DNA of 64,000 bases, taken from NCBI RefSeq assembly GCF_000474215.1, contig NZ_BAUC01000023.1, positions 62,001-126,000 of the forward strand. The letters run 5' to 3'. A program made the position numbers and the translations under genes. The notes beneath the pieces were generated by a model. That model was not told the origin of the DNA, ran no database searches, and worked only from the letters and a program-made list of their open reading frames with translations. Below are positions 23,716 to 35,259 of the stretch, one piece after another; the stretch's first letter is position 1, and every line of letters starts with the position of its first letter. This DNA is from Edwardsiella hoshinae NBRC 105699 = ATCC 33379. GTDB lineage: Bacteria; Pseudomonadota; Gammaproteobacteria; Enterobacterales; Enterobacteriaceae.

Positions 23716-25395
23716 ATGTCGACACCCCGGCTGCAACACCAATTCATCCGCCTGTGGCAACACTGTCAGGGGCAAAGTTGTCACACCACCCTGGCACAGT
23801 TGGCCGAAGCGCTCAGTTGCTCGCGACGCCACGTGCGTACCTTGCTCAATACCATGCAACAACAGGGTTGGTTACGCTGGCAAGCCGCCAGTGGCCGGGG
23901 TAAGCACTCCCACCTCAGTTTCCAGCGCAGCGCTCTAGAGATGCAGCAACTGCGCGCCGAGGAACTGATGGAGCAAGATCATTTCGAGCAGTTGGTACAG
24001 CTGGTCGGCGATCGCGACAGCGCGCGCCAGATGCTGTTGGCTCAACTGGGACGCAGCTTCCGCCAGGGACGCCATATTCTACGCATCCTCTATTATCGTC
24101 CCCTCCTCGGCCTGCTGCCCGCCTCGCCGCTACGCCGTTCGGAGACTCACCTGGCGCGTCAGATCTTCAGTGGTCTGACGCATATAAATGAGGAAAACGG
24201 GGAACTCGAGCCCGATCTCGCCCATCACTGGCAGGCGCTCACCCCCCGCCACTGGCGCTTCTACCTGCGCCCGGCGATTCATTTCCACCACGGACGGGAG
24301 CTCACCATGGCGGATGTCATCGCCTCGCTGGAGCGTCTGCGTCCACTGGCGCTGTTTCGTCACATCGCCCAGGTGATCTCACCCACGCCCCACGTGATCG
24401 ACATCCATCTACACGAGGCCGATGCCTGGCTACCTTGGCTGGTCGGCAGCGTGCCGGCGATGATCCTGCCGCAGGAGTGGCAGCAGATGGCGGACTTCGC
24501 GCGTCTCCCGAGTGGCACCGGTCCCTATCAGGTGGTACGTAATACGCCATCCCAGTTGAAGATCCGCGCTTTCGATGCCTACTTCGGCTATCGGGCGTTG
24601 ATCGATGAGGTCAACATCTGGGTGTTACCGGAGATCTCCGAGGCGCTGATACACGCCGGGGTACAACTCCAGGCCGAAGAAGGCGGCGGAGACGAGCTGG
24701 AGAGCCGGCTGGAGGAGGGGTGCTACTTTATGCTGTTCGACCAGCGCAGCGCACAACTGCGCGATCCCGCGATCCGCGCCTGGTTATGCCAGACGATAAG
24801 CCCCATCGCCTTGCTCAATAACGCCAGCCCGTTGCATCAGCGTTATTGGTCGCCTGCTTACGGCTTACTGCCGCGCTGGCATCACAATACCCAGCTTGGC
24901 CACACGCCTAAACCACCGCAACTGACCCATCTACGCATCACCGTCTACCGCGATCACTCCGAGTTTCACGCCATCTATCAGGCCCTACAACCGCTGCTCA
25001 ACGCACAAGGGGTCACGCTGGAGATGCAAGAGATCGACTATACGCGTTGGCATCAAGGGGAAGCCAACAGCGATCTATGGCTGGGCAGCGCCAACTTTTA
25101 TCTGCCGCTGGAGTTTTCCATCTTTGCCATGCTGTACGAGATGCCGCTGCTCGCCCACTGTACCGGGCAGGATCTGACCGAAGAGGCGCGCCGTTGGCGG
25201 GAACAGCGTCTCGCGATGGCCGAATGGAGCCAACAATTAATTCAACGCCATCTGCTCCACCCCCTATTCCATCACTGGCTCAAATTACACGGCCAGCACA
25301 GCATGCGCGGCGTACGCATGAATACCCTCGGCTGGTTTGACTTTAAATCCGCCTGGTTTGCCCCGCCAGAGCATCCCCCGTCGCCCACCCGTTAA
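23716..25395 (+). CDS. sgrR: Transcriptional regulator SgrR
   Basis: SgrR activates the small RNA SgrS during glucose-phosphate stress. The 559-residue protein has an N-terminal winged helix DNA-binding domain (about 1-110, with [20 protein letters not shown]) and a C-terminal domain related to oligopeptide/solute-binding proteins that is thought to bind the inducer. It is slightly longer than E. coli SgrR (551). The position, divergent from sgrS and upstream of thiBPQ, is conserved, which strengthens both assignments. Confidence 0.95.
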   Translation: MSTPRLQHQFIRLWQHCQGQSCHTTLAQLAEALSCSRRHVRTLLNTMQQQGWLRWQAASGRGKHSHLSFQRSALEMQQLRAEELMEQDHFEQLVQLVGDRDSARQMLLAQLGRSFRQGRHILRILYYRPLLGLLPASPLRRSETHLARQIFSGLTHINEENGELEPDLAHHWQALTPRHWRFYLRPAIHFHHGRELTMADVIASLERLRPLALFRHIAQVISPTPHVIDIHLHEADAWLPWLVGSVPAMILPQEWQQMADFARLPSGTGPYQVVRNTPSQLKIRAFDAYFGYRALIDEVNIWVLPEISEALIHAGVQLQAEEGGGDELESRLEEGCYFMLFDQRSAQLRDPAIRAWLCQTISPIALLNNASPLHQRYWSPAYGLLPRWHHNTQLGHTPKPPQLTHLRITVYRDHSEFHAIYQALQPLLNAQGVTLEMQEIDYTRWHQGEANSDLWLGSANFYLPLEFSIFAMLYEMPLLAHCTGQDLTEEARRWREQRLAMAEWSQQLIQRHLLHPLFHHWLKLHGQHSMRGVRMNTLGWFDFKSAWFAPPEHPPSPTR

Positions 25396-25441
25396 CAAAC
25401 GACTTTCTAAACCCGCACCCGCTCTTTACAATAAGCGCCTG

Positions 25442-25526
25442 TCTCAACGGGGTGTCCGCCATCGCTGCGGGCTGAGAGCATACCCGTCGAACCTGATCCG
25501 GTTAATACCGGCGGAGGGATTTGAGA
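25442..25526 (+). promoter_or_regulatory. TPP riboswitch (THI element) of thiBPQ
   Basis: The conserved core words are present in order: GGGGTG, CTGAGA (25472-25477), ACCTGATCCGGTTAATACC and GGAGGGA. Outer P1 arms TCTCAA (25442-25447) and TTGAGA (25521-25526) close the structure. It begins 46 bases after the sgrR stop and ends 49 bases before thiB. It should reduce thiBPQ expression when thiamine pyrophosphate is plentiful. Confidence 0.95.
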
Positions 25527-25575
25527 GAGCCTGCTGCTGCTCAAAGACCTTTGCCACCATCTGAGGGAGTGCAAA

Positions 25576-26571
25576 GTGTTACACAAAATCTGGCCACTTC
25601 TGGCCCTGTTAGTCGCACCACTACTGGCGCACGCCGCCGATAAACCTGTCCTCACGGTCTATACCTATGACTCATTCGCCGCCGATTGGGGGCCAGGGCC
25701 GAAGATCAAACACGCCTTCGAACAATCTTGCCAATGCGAGCTAAAACTGGTGCCCCTGGCCGATGGGGTCGCCATCCTCAATCGTCTGCGCATGGAAGGC
25801 AAGGCCAGCCCGGCCGATGTGGTTCTCGGCTTGGATAACAACCTATTGACTGCCGCGCAACAAAGCGGACTGTTTACCCCCAGCCAAGTCGATACCCAGG
25901 CGCTGACGGTACCAGGCGGTTGGCACGATACCACCTTTGTCCCTTACGACTACGGCTACTTCGCCTTCGTCTATGATCGCCAGAAAGTAAAGACCCCGCC
26001 CACCAGTTTGAAACAACTGGTCGAAGGGCCACAGAAGTGGCGCGTCATCTACCAGGACCCGCGTACCAGTACCCCAGGATTAGGCCTGCTACTCTGGATG
26101 CAAAAGGTGTATGGCGATCAGGCACCTAACGCCTGGCAAAAACTGGCCCAAAAGACCGTTACCGTCACCAAAGGCTGGAGCGAGGCCTACGGTTTGTTCC
26201 TGAAGGGAGAAGCCGATATGGTGCTGAGCTATACCACCTCACCGGCCTATCACATCATCGAAGAGCATACCGAGCGCTACGCCGCGGCTCCATTCGCTGA
26301 GGGGAATTATCTCCAGGTTGAAGTAGCCGGCATGCTGAAACACAGCGCGCAGCCGGCACTGGCGCGACAGTTCATGCAGTTTATCACCACCCCCGCCTTC
26401 CAACAGGCTATCCCGACCGGCAACTGGATGTATCCGGTTACGGCGGTACCGCTGCCGCCAGCCTTCGCGGCCCTAGCCAAACCGCAGACCGCGCTCAGCT
26501 TTACTCCCGATGAGGTCGCCCAACATCGCGCCGCTTGGATCCGCTCATGGCAAAACGCCCTGAGCCGCTGA
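25576..26571 (+). CDS. thiB: Thiamine-binding periplasmic protein ThiB
   Basis: ThiB (TbpA) binds thiamine, its monophosphate and its pyrophosphate in the periplasm and delivers them to ThiPQ. The GTG start at 25576 has a GAGGGAG site. A signal peptide of about 20 residues ends in LLAHA, before ADKPVLTVYTYDSFAADWG, and the mature protein matches E. coli ThiB throughout (331 residues in all). It is the first gene after the TPP riboswitch and overlaps thiP by 25 bases. Confidence 0.96.
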   Translation: MLHKIWPLLALLVAPLLAHAADKPVLTVYTYDSFAADWGPGPKIKHAFEQSCQCELKLVPLADGVAILNRLRMEGKASPADVVLGLDNNLLTAAQQSGLFTPSQVDTQALTVPGGWHDTTFVPYDYGYFAFVYDRQKVKTPPTSLKQLVEGPQKWRVIYQDPRTSTPGLGLLLWMQKVYGDQAPNAWQKLAQKTVTVTKGWSEAYGLFLKGEADMVLSYTTSPAYHIIEEHTERYAAAPFAEGNYLQVEVAGMLKHSAQPALARQFMQFITTPAFQQAIPTGNWMYPVTAVPLPPAFAALAKPQTALSFTPDEVAQHRAAWIRSWQNALSR

Positions 26572-28154
26572 TCCCCACCTGGCTATGGCCGGGGATGGTG
26601 GCTGCCACGCTGTTGTTAGCGGTGGCGCTGTTCGCGTTCGGCGCCTTATGGCACAGTGCCCCGACCAGCCCCCCCCGTGCATGGTGGCAGGACGCTTATC
26701 TGTGGCATGTGGTGCGCTTCAGTTTCTGGCAAGCGACACTCTCGACGCTGCTGTCACTGCTGCCAGCCATTGCGCTCTCTCGAGCCCTGTTCCGCCGCCG
26801 TTTCCCTGGCCGTACCCTGTTGTTGCGCCTGTGCGCCATGACATTAGTGCTGCCAGTGTTAGTCGCGGTGTTCGGGTTACTGAGCGTCTATGGACGCCAA
26901 GGCTGGCTGGCTCGACTCTGCCACATGCTGGGACTCGACTACACGTTCAGTCCCTACGGACTCACGGGGATCCTGTTGGCGCACGTCTTTTTCAACTTAC
27001 CGCTGGCGACCCGCCTGCTGCTTCAGGCGCAAGAGGCCATTCCCGTCGAGCAGCGCCAACTGGCAGCCCAACTCGGCATGTCCTCCTGGCAGATCCTACG
27101 TTGGGTCGAGTGGCCCTATCTACGCCGCCAACTGCCCCCTGCCGGGGCGCTGATCTTCATGCTCTGCTTCTCCAGTTTCGCCACGGTACTCGCTCTCGGC
27201 GGTGGTCCTCGGGCCACCACCATCGAGTTGGCCATCTACCAAGCGTTAAGCTATGACTACGATCCGGCGCGGGCCGCTCAGTTGGCGCTGTTGCAATTGG
27301 GCTGTTGTCTGGGGCTAGTCCTGTTGAGTCAGCGCTTATCCGGTGTCCTACCTGTCGGATACAGCCAACGCCTGGTCTGGCGTGATGGCCGCGACTCGGG
27401 CTGGCGAAAGCTCGGCGATGCGCTGACCATCGGCCTCGCCCTGCTGTTGCTGCTGCCGCCGCTACTGGCGGTGGTGGCGGATGGCGTAAACCAAGCATTC
27501 GCAAGCGTCCTGTACCAGCCCGCCCTGTGGCAAGCGCTATGGACGTCGCTTTATATCGCCTTGGGGACGGGAGTGTTGGCGCTCACCCTGACCATGATGT
27601 TGCTGTGGAGTAGCCGTGAGCTTACTCTGCGCGGACAGCGCTGGCGGGCACAGGGCATGGAGCTGTGCGGTATGCTGATTCTAGCGATGCCGGGGATCGT
27701 ACTGGCCACCGGTTTCTTTCTGTTGCTCAACGCCAGCGTCGGTCTACCAGACTCCCCGGCCTTACTGGTGATGGTGACCAATGCGTTGATGGCTATTCCC
27801 TACGCCATGAAAGTGCTGGAGTATCCAATGCGCGATCTGGCCGAGCGCTACGATACGCTATGTCTGTCGCTGCGCATCGCCGGGCTCAACCGCCTGCGCT
27901 GGATCGAATTGCGCGCCCTACGCCGCCCGTTGGCACAGGCGCTGGCCTTCGCTTGCGTCCTATCGTTAGGCGATTTTGGTGTCATCGCGCTGTTCGGCAA
28001 CGAGCAATTCCGCACCTTGCCCTTTTACCTTTATCAACAGCTCGGGGCTTACCGTAGCGCCGATGGAGCCGTTACCGCCCTAGTGCTGTTGTCGGTCTGT
28101 CTACTACTCTTTAGCCTGTTGGAGCGCTTGCCCGCGGGGAGAACATCGCCATGA
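26547..28154 (+). CDS. thiP: Thiamine ABC transporter permease ThiP
   Basis: ThiP is the inner-membrane permease of the thiamine importer, with two fused permease halves, about 12 spans in all. Each half carries an EAA-type loop that contacts the ATPase (for example [23 protein letters not shown]). The ATG at 26547 matches the E. coli start ([13 protein letters not shown]) and overlaps the end of thiB by 25 bases. The alternative ATG at 26535 would add only four residues. The product has 535 residues and its stop overlaps thiQ by four bases. Confidence 0.95.
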   Translation: MAKRPEPLIPTWLWPGMVAATLLLAVALFAFGALWHSAPTSPPRAWWQDAYLWHVVRFSFWQATLSTLLSLLPAIALSRALFRRRFPGRTLLLRLCAMTLVLPVLVAVFGLLSVYGRQGWLARLCHMLGLDYTFSPYGLTGILLAHVFFNLPLATRLLLQAQEAIPVEQRQLAAQLGMSSWQILRWVEWPYLRRQLPPAGALIFMLCFSSFATVLALGGGPRATTIELAIYQALSYDYDPARAAQLALLQLGCCLGLVLLSQRLSGVLPVGYSQRLVWRDGRDSGWRKLGDALTIGLALLLLLPPLLAVVADGVNQAFASVLYQPALWQALWTSLYIALGTGVLALTLTMMLLWSSRELTLRGQRWRAQGMELCGMLILAMPGIVLATGFFLLLNASVGLPDSPALLVMVTNALMAIPYAMKVLEYPMRDLAERYDTLCLSLRIAGLNRLRWIELRALRRPLAQALAFACVLSLGDFGVIALFGNEQFRTLPFYLYQQLGAYRSADGAVTALVLLSVCLLLFSLLERLPAGRTSP

Positions 28155-28855
28155 TTCACCTAGATGATCTGACCTACCACTATCAGCAGCAGACCTTGCG
28201 CTTTACGCTACACGCCGCCGCCGGTGAGCGTATCGCCATTCTTGGCCCTAGCGGGGCGGGGAAAAGCACCCTACTGAGCCTGATCGCCGGTTTCCTGACG
28301 CCGCGTGACGGTCGCCTCTTACTCGACGGTCACGACTGCCGCCTGATCCCCCCTGCACGCCGTCCGGTGTCGATGCTATTTCAAGATAATAACCTGTTCG
28401 CCCATCTAACCCTCGCCCAAAACTTGGGGCTAGGCTTGGACGCCGGTCTGCGTTTGAACGCCGAGCAGCGCCGCCAGTTGGCGGCGATCGCCGAGCAAGT
28501 CGGCATCGGCGCCTACTTGACGCGTCTGCCCGGGCAACTCTCTGGCGGACAACGCCAGCGCGCCGCGCTGGCTCGTTGCCTGCTACGACATCAGCCGATC
28601 CTGCTACTGGATGAGCCCTTCTCTGCACTCGACCCCGCCCTACGCGCGGAAATGTTGCTCCTACTCGACCAGGTATGTACGCAGCAGCATCTGACGCTGT
28701 TAATGGTCTCGCATAATCTGGACGACGCACAACGCATCGCTCCGCGCGCGCTGATCATCGATGACGGTCACATCGCCTACGACGGTAGTACCAGCGCGTT
28801 ACTGGCCGGTCGCGTGCCCGCGGCACGTCTGCTGGGATGCGAGGCGCCGACGTGA
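28151..28855 (+). CDS. thiQ: Thiamine ABC transporter ATP-binding protein ThiQ
   Basis: ThiQ powers thiamine import. The Walker A motif GPSGAGKST lies at 32-40. The signature LSGGQRQR, the Walker B motif ILLLDEPF and the switch His in SHNLDD follow in the usual order. The product has 234 residues. ATGA overlap with thiP indicates coupling. The C-terminal tail ends about 95 bases before polB. In E. coli the ara operon lies beyond this gene; here it is absent and polB is next. Confidence 0.95.
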   Translation: MIHLDDLTYHYQQQTLRFTLHAAAGERIAILGPSGAGKSTLLSLIAGFLTPRDGRLLLDGHDCRLIPPARRPVSMLFQDNNLFAHLTLAQNLGLGLDAGLRLNAEQRRQLAAIAEQVGIGAYLTRLPGQLSGGQRQRAALARCLLRHQPILLLDEPFSALDPALRAEMLLLLDQVCTQQHLTLLMVSHNLDDAQRIAPRALIIDDGHIAYDGSTSALLAGRVPAARLLGCEAPT

Positions 28856-28862
28856 CACGACT

Positions 28863-28884
28863 GCTGTCCATGCCATTGGACAGC
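28863..28884 (+). other. Perfect 8-bp inverted repeat between thiQ and polB
   Basis: The arms GCTGTCCA and TGGACAGC enclose six bases, seven bases after the thiQ stop. No T tract follows. It contains CTG and CAG words but with 14 rather than 10 bases between them, so it is not a LexA box. It may be a 3' stabilising hairpin of thiBPQ or an operator for polB. Confidence 0.5.
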
Positions 28885-28949
28885 CCACGAGAGCCCCGGC
28901 AAAATTAACGTATCGCGGCGCCAACATCGCCGCTCTGGGAGTCTGCCGT

Positions 28950-31301
28950 GTGAACAGCGCACAACCTGGTTTTATCCTTACCCGTCATTGGCACGATACG
29001 CCACAGGGCGTCAGCATCACCCTATGGCTGGCGACGCCGGATGGGCCACGCCGCATTACACTAGCGCCGCAATCGGCGGTCGCCTTTCTGCCCGCGGCGC
29101 AACAGGCCAAAGCCGCGCCATTACTGCGCGACCATCCTCAGTGCACGCTCCGCCCGGTCGCGCTGCGCGACTTCCATCATCAAGCGGTGCTGGCGCTCTA
29201 TTGCCACAGTTATCGCCAACTCCAACAACTCGAACGCCGCCTAGCAGAACAGGACATTCACCTATTGGAAGCCGATATTCGTCCCGCCGATCGCTATCTG
29301 ATGGAGCGTTTCATCTGCGCTCCGCTATGGTTCACGCCGCCGGGGGATACGACGAACGGCGCGTCGCCCGTGCGAATCAAGCCACATCCCGACTATCGGC
29401 CAACGCTGCGCAGCGTATCGTTGGATATCGAGACCAGCCCGCAGGGCGAGCTCTATTCGATCGGCCTGCATGGTTGCGGCCAGCGTATCGTCTATATGCT
29501 AGGGCCACCTAACGGCGATGCGACGGCTCTTGATTTTACCCTAACCTACGTCGCCAGCCGCCCCGCCCTGATCGAGGCGCTCAACCGTTGGCTGGCCGAG
29601 CACGATCCCGACGCGATCATCGGCTGGAATCTGGTACAGTTCGATCTGCGCGTCCTGCAACGCCACGCCGAACGCTATGGCATTCCGCTCAATCTGGGCC
29701 GTGACGCCACACCGTTAACCTGGCGCGAACATGGCTTCAAGGCTGGGCATTTCTTCGCCTCAGCCCCCGGACGCCTGATCATCGACGGCATCGAAGCGCT
29801 GAAGAGCGCCTTCTGGCACTTCCCCTCCTACAGTCTCGATAGCGTGGCACAAACCCTATTGGGCGAGGGCAAGGCGCTGGATGACCCCTACCAGCGCTTG
29901 GCCGAGATCGAGCGGCGCTTCCGCCAAGATAAACCGGCACTGGCACACTACAACCTCAAGGATTGCGAGCTGGTAACGCGTATCTTCGCCCACACAGCCC
30001 TGCTTCCCTTTCTGTTGGAACGAGCCAGCGTCACGGGGCTACCGGCCGATCGTCACGGCGGCTCAGTCGCCGCCTTCTACCATCTCTATCTACCACGCAT
30101 GCATCGACTGGGGTTCGTCGCGCCCTCAACGGGCGAGATCGCCCCTCAAGCCAGCCCCGGCGGCTTTGTCATGGCATCGCGGCCCGGGTTATATGACTCG
30201 GTGATCGTGTTGGATTACAAAAGCCTGTATCCGGCGATCATCCGCTCCTTCCTCATCGATCCTGTCGGCTTGATCGCCGGTCATCAGACAGCAGACGAGG
30301 CCCACAGCGTGCCCGGTTTCCTCGGCGCCCGCTTCTCCCGCAGCCAACACGCCTTGCCGGATATCGTACGCCGTCTCTGGCTCGGACGTGACGCGGCCAA
30401 GCGGCAGGGTAACGCACCGCTGGCTCAGGCGTTAAAGATCCTGATGAATGCCTTCTACGGAGTACTGGGAACCGAGGCCTGCCGTTTCTTCGACCCGCGT
30501 CTCGCCTCCTCGATTACCCTGCGCGGTCACGAGATCATGCGCCAAACACGACGCCTGATCGAAGAGCAAGGCTATGCGGTGATCTATGGCGACACCGACT
30601 CGACCTTCGTCTGGCTGGGACGGGCACACGACGAGGCTCAGGCCGAAACCATCGGTCGACGGCTGTGCGCCCAGGTCAACGCCTGGTGGCAGGCACATTT
30701 ACAGCAGGAGTATGGGCTAGACAGCGCGCTAGAGTTGGAGTACGAGTGCCACTATCGCCGCTTTCTGATGCCCACCCTGCGCGGCGCCGATCTCGGCAGT
30801 AAGAAACGTTACGCCGGGCTATGCGGCGAGCGGTTGGTATTCAAGGGACTGGAGACGGTACGCAGCGACTGGACACCGTTAGCTCAGCAATTTCAGCAGG
30901 CGCTCTACCAGCGCATCTTCCTCGAACAGCCCTACCGCGACATCATCCGCACCTATAGCACCCGTCTGCTCGCAGGCGAACTGGATGAGCAACTAATCTA
31001 CCGCAAACGTCTGCGTCGCCCGCTCGCCGACTACCAGCGTCATGTGCCGCCTCACGTTCGTGCCGCCCGACTGGCCGACGACTACAACCGTCGCCTCGGG
31101 CGGCCATTACAGTATCAGCAGGGCGGCTGGATCGGCTATGTCATCACCCGCAACGGGCCGCAACCATTAGAGTGCATCGACGCGCCCATCGATTATCAGC
31201 ACTACTTGGAGCGCCAACTCCAGCCGGTGGCCGATGCTATCTTGCCCTTTCTCGGTACCGACTTCGCGACCGAGTTAACCGGTCAGTTGGGGCTGTTCTA
31301 A
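28950..31301 (+). CDS. polB: DNA polymerase II
   Basis: DNA polymerase II is a family B polymerase used in replication restart and translesion synthesis. The frame is open upstream to 28761 inside thiQ, but similarity starts at a GTG at 28950 with GGGAG eight bases before it, giving 783 residues, the E. coli length. The exonuclease motif SLDIETS near residue 160, the polymerase motif [12 protein letters not shown] near 420, NAFYGVLG and the catalytic YGDTDST near 545 are intact. It ends in GQLGLF, a beta-clamp-binding motif. No LexA box was found upstream. Confidence 0.96.
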   Translation: MNSAQPGFILTRHWHDTPQGVSITLWLATPDGPRRITLAPQSAVAFLPAAQQAKAAPLLRDHPQCTLRPVALRDFHHQAVLALYCHSYRQLQQLERRLAEQDIHLLEADIRPADRYLMERFICAPLWFTPPGDTTNGASPVRIKPHPDYRPTLRSVSLDIETSPQGELYSIGLHGCGQRIVYMLGPPNGDATALDFTLTYVASRPALIEALNRWLAEHDPDAIIGWNLVQFDLRVLQRHAERYGIPLNLGRDATPLTWREHGFKAGHFFASAPGRLIIDGIEALKSAFWHFPSYSLDSVAQTLLGEGKALDDPYQRLAEIERRFRQDKPALAHYNLKDCELVTRIFAHTALLPFLLERASVTGLPADRHGGSVAAFYHLYLPRMHRLGFVAPSTGEIAPQASPGGFVMASRPGLYDSVIVLDYKSLYPAIIRSFLIDPVGLIAGHQTADEAHSVPGFLGARFSRSQHALPDIVRRLWLGRDAAKRQGNAPLAQALKILMNAFYGVLGTEACRFFDPRLASSITLRGHEIMRQTRRLIEEQGYAVIYGDTDSTFVWLGRAHDEAQAETIGRRLCAQVNAWWQAHLQQEYGLDSALELEYECHYRRFLMPTLRGADLGSKKRYAGLCGERLVFKGLETVRSDWTPLAQQFQQALYQRIFLEQPYRDIIRTYSTRLLAGELDEQLIYRKRLRRPLADYQRHVPPHVRAARLADDYNRRLGRPLQYQQGGWIGYVITRNGPQPLECIDAPIDYQHYLERQLQPVADAILPFLGTDFATELTGQLGLF

Positions 31302-31565
31302 CGCGACGGAATAATAAGAATCTTCCCACACAGGGGGTGACGAATGCGACGCCATCCATTACCATAACGCCCTTTCCCCACGACAACGCCGACTTCACTG
31401 CCGCCAGGCCGTGATGCGGTTGGTTTATACCTAAATTATGCAGGCACCCGCCGCACGACGGGAGTCTCGGAATCTATCCCAATCGGCCTGGGCGACCAAT
31501 GCGTCCATTGAGATAGCCACCCGATCATTATGTAAACCAAGAACGAAAAGTTGAGTCGATAATCT

Positions 31566-34472
31566 ATGCCTTTTACTTTAGGTCAACGCTGGATCAGCGA
31601 TACGGAAAGCGAGCTGGGATTGGGTACTGTGGTCGCATTGGATGCGCGCATGGTCACGCTACTGTTCCCCGCGACCGGCGAAAACCGTCTGTATGCCCGC
31701 AATGACTCCCCCATCACCCGCGTGATGTTCAATCCGGGAGACACCATCACTACTCATGAAGGCTGGCAGCTGTGCATCGAAGAGGTACAGGAGCAAGACG
31801 GCCTGTTGACCTACATCGGCAAGCGTTGCGATAACGGTGACAGTCCCATTGCAGTGCGCGAAGTGTTACTTGATAGCCGCCTGACCTTCAGCAAACCGCA
31901 AGATCGTCTGTTCGCCGGGCAGATCGATCGTATGGATCGTTTTGCCTTGCGCTACCGGGCGCGGAAATACCAGAGCGAGCAATTCCGCCTGCCGACCAGT
32001 GGCTTGCGCGGCATGCGCGCCAGTCTGATCCCGCACCAGCTGCACATCGCTCGCGATGTCGGTCAACGTCATGCGCCGCGCGTCCTGCTGGCGGACGAGG
32101 TTGGCTTGGGGAAAACTATCGAAGCTGGCATGATTATCCATCAACAACTGCTTAATGGTCGTGCCGAACGGGTACTGATCGTGGTACCGGAAAGCCTGCA
32201 ACATCAATGGTTGGTCGAGATGCTGCGCCGCTTTAACCTCCGCGTGGCGTTGTTCGATGACGAACGCTACGCCGAAGCCGCCCAAGACAGCAGCAATCCG
32301 TTCGAAACCGAACAGCTGGTGATCTGCTCCCTGGACTTCGTGCGCCGCAGCAAGCAACGACTAGAGCAACTGGCCGACGCCGGCTGGGACTTGCTGGTCG
32401 TCGACGAGGCGCATCATCTGGCCTGGAGCGAACAGGCCCCCAGCCGCGAATATCAGGTTATCGAACAGTTAGCCGAGCAGATCCCCGGGGTACTGCTGTT
32501 GACCGCTACCCCAGAGCAGTTAGGCCAAGAGAGCCACTTCGCCCGCCTACGTCTGCTGGATGCCAACCGTTTCCACGACTACGCTCAATTTGTCGATGAA
32601 CAGCAACGCTACCGTCCTGTCGCGGATGCCGTTACGCTGCTGCTCAACGACGGCCACCTCCAGCCGGAGGCGCTGAACATGCTGAGCGAGATGGTGGCTG
32701 AGCAAGATATCGAACCGCTATTGAAGGCAGCTAACGCCGGCGGCACTGGCAGCCAGCAGGCGCGCAGCGAGCTGGTGCGCATGTTGATGGATCGCCACGG
32801 TACCAGCCGTGTGCTATTCCGTAACACCCGCCAGGGCGTCAAGGGATTCCCCCAGCGTACCCTGCACCAAATCACCCTGCCGCTACCGGCCCAGTACCAG
32901 ACGGCGATCAAGGTTTCCGGCATCATGGGGAGCAAAAAGAGCCCAGAAGCCCAGGCCAACGACATGCTCTATCCTGAGCGGATCTACCAAGAATTTGAGG
33001 GCGAAAACGCCACCTGGTGGAACTTCGATCCGCGCGCCGAGTGGTTGCTCGACTTCCTGCTGGCCCAGCGTGACGAGAAGGTGTTGGTGATCTGTGCCCA
33101 GGCCGCCACAGCCGTCCACCTGGAGCAGTTGTTGCGTGAGCGCGAAGGCATTCGTGCCGCCGTCTTCCATGAGGGCATGTCATTGCTCGAGCGCGATCGC
33201 GCCGCTGCCTATTTCGCCTCCCAGGAAGAGGGCGCGCAGGTTCTGCTTTGCTCAGAGATCGGCTCTGAGGGGCGTAACTTCCAGTTCGCCAATCAACTGG
33301 TCATGTTCGACCTGCCGTTTAACCCGGATCTACTGGAGCAACGCATCGGTCGCCTAGACCGCATCGGCCAGGCGCGTGACATCCAAATCTATGTGCCTTG
33401 TCTGGAAAACACCGCCCAGTCGGTTTTAACACAGTGGTATCACCAGGGACTGGATGCCTTCGAGCACACCTGCCCCACCGGTCGTACCATCTACGACCGC
33501 TACTACGACACGCTGCTGGGCTACCTGGCTAAACCGGCTCAGTTGGATGGCTTCGACGACTTCCTCAAAACCTGCCGTGCCGAACACGACGCGCTGAAGG
33601 CACAGTTGGAACAGGGACGTGACCGCCTGTTGGAGATGCATTCCAACGGCGGCGAAGCGGCGCAAGCGTTGGCCGAAGCTATCGCGGCGCAGGACAACGA
33701 CGTCAACCTGGTTAACTTTGCCCTCAACCTGTTCGACATCGTTGGTATCAATCAAGAAGACCGCAGCGACAATCTGATCGTCCTGACCCCCTCCGATCAC
33801 ATGCTGGTGCCTGACTTCCCCGGTCTACCGCAGGATGGATGCACCGTGACTTTCGACCGCGAACAGGCGCTGTCTCGCGAGGATGCCCAATTTCTCAGTT
33901 GGGAACACCCACTGATGCGCAACGGCCTGGATCTCATTCTCTCCGGCGATACCGGATCCAGCGCCGTCTCTCTGCTGAAAAATAAGGCGCTACCGGTCGG
34001 TACGCTGCTGCTGGAAGCGGTGTATGTGGTCGAGGCCCAGGCGCCGAAGCAGTTGCAACTGACCCGTTTCCTGCCACCGACCCCAGTGCGCATGCTGCTG
34101 GATGCCAAGGGCAATAACCTGGCTGCGCAGGTGGAGTTTGAAAGCTTCAACCGCCAGTTGAACGCCGTCAATCGCCATACCGCCAGCAAGCTGGTCAACG
34201 CGGTGCAACCTAACGTACATGCCATGTTGCAAGTGGGCGAGACACTGATCGGCGAACAGGCCCAACAGCTGATCGCCGAAGCCAAACGAGAGGCCGACGA
34301 GGCGCTGAGCGCCGAACTGACCCGCCTGGAGTCGTTGAAGGCGGTCAACCCCAACATCCGCGACGATGAGCTAGAAACGCTGGAGTTCACCCGGCGTAAG
34401 GTGTTGGAAACGTTGGATCAGGCTAGCTGGCGCCTGGACGCCTTGCGCCTCATCGTGGTGTCGCACCAGTAA
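31566..34472 (+). CDS. rapA: RNA polymerase-associated ATPase RapA (HepA)
   Basis: RapA is a Swi2/Snf2-type ATPase that recycles RNA polymerase after transcription. Tudor-like N-terminal domains (about 1-107) precede the ATPase lobes with Walker A DEVGLGKT (177-184), the DEAH box (280-283) and the helicase C-terminal motif [13 protein letters not shown]. The 968-residue length is the same as in E. coli. The 264 bases between polB and rapA hold no gene and presumably its promoter. Its stop overlaps the rluA start by one base. Confidence 0.97.
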   Translation: MPFTLGQRWISDTESELGLGTVVALDARMVTLLFPATGENRLYARNDSPITRVMFNPGDTITTHEGWQLCIEEVQEQDGLLTYIGKRCDNGDSPIAVREVLLDSRLTFSKPQDRLFAGQIDRMDRFALRYRARKYQSEQFRLPTSGLRGMRASLIPHQLHIARDVGQRHAPRVLLADEVGLGKTIEAGMIIHQQLLNGRAERVLIVVPESLQHQWLVEMLRRFNLRVALFDDERYAEAAQDSSNPFETEQLVICSLDFVRRSKQRLEQLADAGWDLLVVDEAHHLAWSEQAPSREYQVIEQLAEQIPGVLLLTATPEQLGQESHFARLRLLDANRFHDYAQFVDEQQRYRPVADAVTLLLNDGHLQPEALNMLSEMVAEQDIEPLLKAANAGGTGSQQARSELVRMLMDRHGTSRVLFRNTRQGVKGFPQRTLHQITLPLPAQYQTAIKVSGIMGSKKSPEAQANDMLYPERIYQEFEGENATWWNFDPRAEWLLDFLLAQRDEKVLVICAQAATAVHLEQLLREREGIRAAVFHEGMSLLERDRAAAYFASQEEGAQVLLCSEIGSEGRNFQFANQLVMFDLPFNPDLLEQRIGRLDRIGQARDIQIYVPCLENTAQSVLTQWYHQGLDAFEHTCPTGRTIYDRYYDTLLGYLAKPAQLDGFDDFLKTCRAEHDALKAQLEQGRDRLLEMHSNGGEAAQALAEAIAAQDNDVNLVNFALNLFDIVGINQEDRSDNLIVLTPSDHMLVPDFPGLPQDGCTVTFDREQALSREDAQFLSWEHPLMRNGLDLILSGDTGSSAVSLLKNKALPVGTLLLEAVYVVEAQAPKQLQLTRFLPPTPVRMLLDAKGNNLAAQVEFESFNRQLNAVNRHTASKLVNAVQPNVHAMLQVGETLIGEQAQQLIAEAKREADEALSAELTRLESLKAVNPNIRDDELETLEFTRRKVLETLDQASWRLDALRLIVVSHQ

Positions 34473-35179
34473 TGGGCCGGCCTACTGCTGTGGGCGGCAT
34501 GTTGCTGCCCAGCGCTACACCAGCGCTTGAACGCTATGATCCACCGCGCGAGCCCTGGCTACACGTGCTGTACCAGGACGCGCATATCATCGTGCTAAAC
34601 AAGCCCAGCGGGTTGTTGTCGGTACCCGGTCGCCTGCCCGCACACCAAGACAGCATCATGACGCGTATTCAGGCGCAATATCCCACCGCCGAATCGGTCC
34701 ACCGTTTAGATATGGCCACCAGTGGTGTGCTGGTGGTGGCACTGACCAAGGAGGCCGAACGTGAACTCAAACGCCAATTCCGCGAACGCGAGCCGCAGAA
34801 ACACTATGTCGCCCGCGTATGGGGACACCCGGCTCAGGATGAAGGTCTCATCGATCTGCCGCTGATCTGCGACTGGCCAAACCGCCCTAAGCAGAAGGTC
34901 TGCTTTGAACAGGGCAAACCGGCACAAACCGCGTATCGGGTACTGGCGCGTGACGGCGACGGAACCGCGCGTCTCCTGCTGACCCCGATCACGGGACGTT
35001 CGCACCAATTGCGCGTTCATCTGTTAGCTATCGGCCATCCGATCCTCGGTGATGGCTTCTATGCTCCGCCGCAGGCATTGGCGTTAGCGCCTCGCCTGCT
35101 GCTACATGCTCAAGAGCTGCGCATCGTCCATCCCGCCTTCGCCACCCCGATGCATTTCCGCTGCGAAGCGGACTTCTAG
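34472..35179 (+). CDS. rluA: Dual-specificity pseudouridine synthase RluA
   Basis: RluA makes pseudouridine 746 in 23S rRNA and 32 in several tRNAs. The catalytic motif HRLDMATSG and the family motif GRSHQLRVHLLAIGHPILGD are present. The ATG at 34472 overlaps the rapA stop as TAATG. This gives 235 residues, some 16 more than E. coli RluA. A second ATG at 34499 would remove nine of them, so the exact start is open. Confidence 0.94.
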   Translation: MGRPTAVGGMLLPSATPALERYDPPREPWLHVLYQDAHIIVLNKPSGLLSVPGRLPAHQDSIMTRIQAQYPTAESVHRLDMATSGVLVVALTKEAERELKRQFREREPQKHYVARVWGHPAQDEGLIDLPLICDWPNRPKQKVCFEQGKPAQTAYRVLARDGDGTARLLLTPITGRSHQLRVHLLAIGHPILGDGFYAPPQALALAPRLLLHAQELRIVHPAFATPMHFRCEADF

Positions 35180-35195
35180 GCTGCACGACATGCTG

Positions 35196-35225
35196 CAAAA
35201 AAAATGGCCCGCTAAGGCGGGCCAT
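35196..35225 (-). terminator. Rho-independent terminator of djlA
   Basis: The 9-bp stem ATGGCCCGC/GCGGGCCAT has a four-base loop. On the minus strand it is followed by eight T residues, ending djlA 35 bases after its stop. On the plus strand there is no T tract, so rluA would use it poorly. Confidence 0.85.
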
Positions 35226-35259
35226 CATCACACGCTCGCGGCAGCGCTAGCCCGCGCCA

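Noticed and set aside
28863-28884. Inverted repeat before polB as a LexA box
   Set aside because: LexA sites need ten bases between CTG and CAG; here there are fourteen.
28761-28949. N-terminal extension of polB overlapping thiQ
   Set aside because: It is thiQ sequence in another frame; the GTG at 28950 has a ribosome-binding site and gives the E. coli length.
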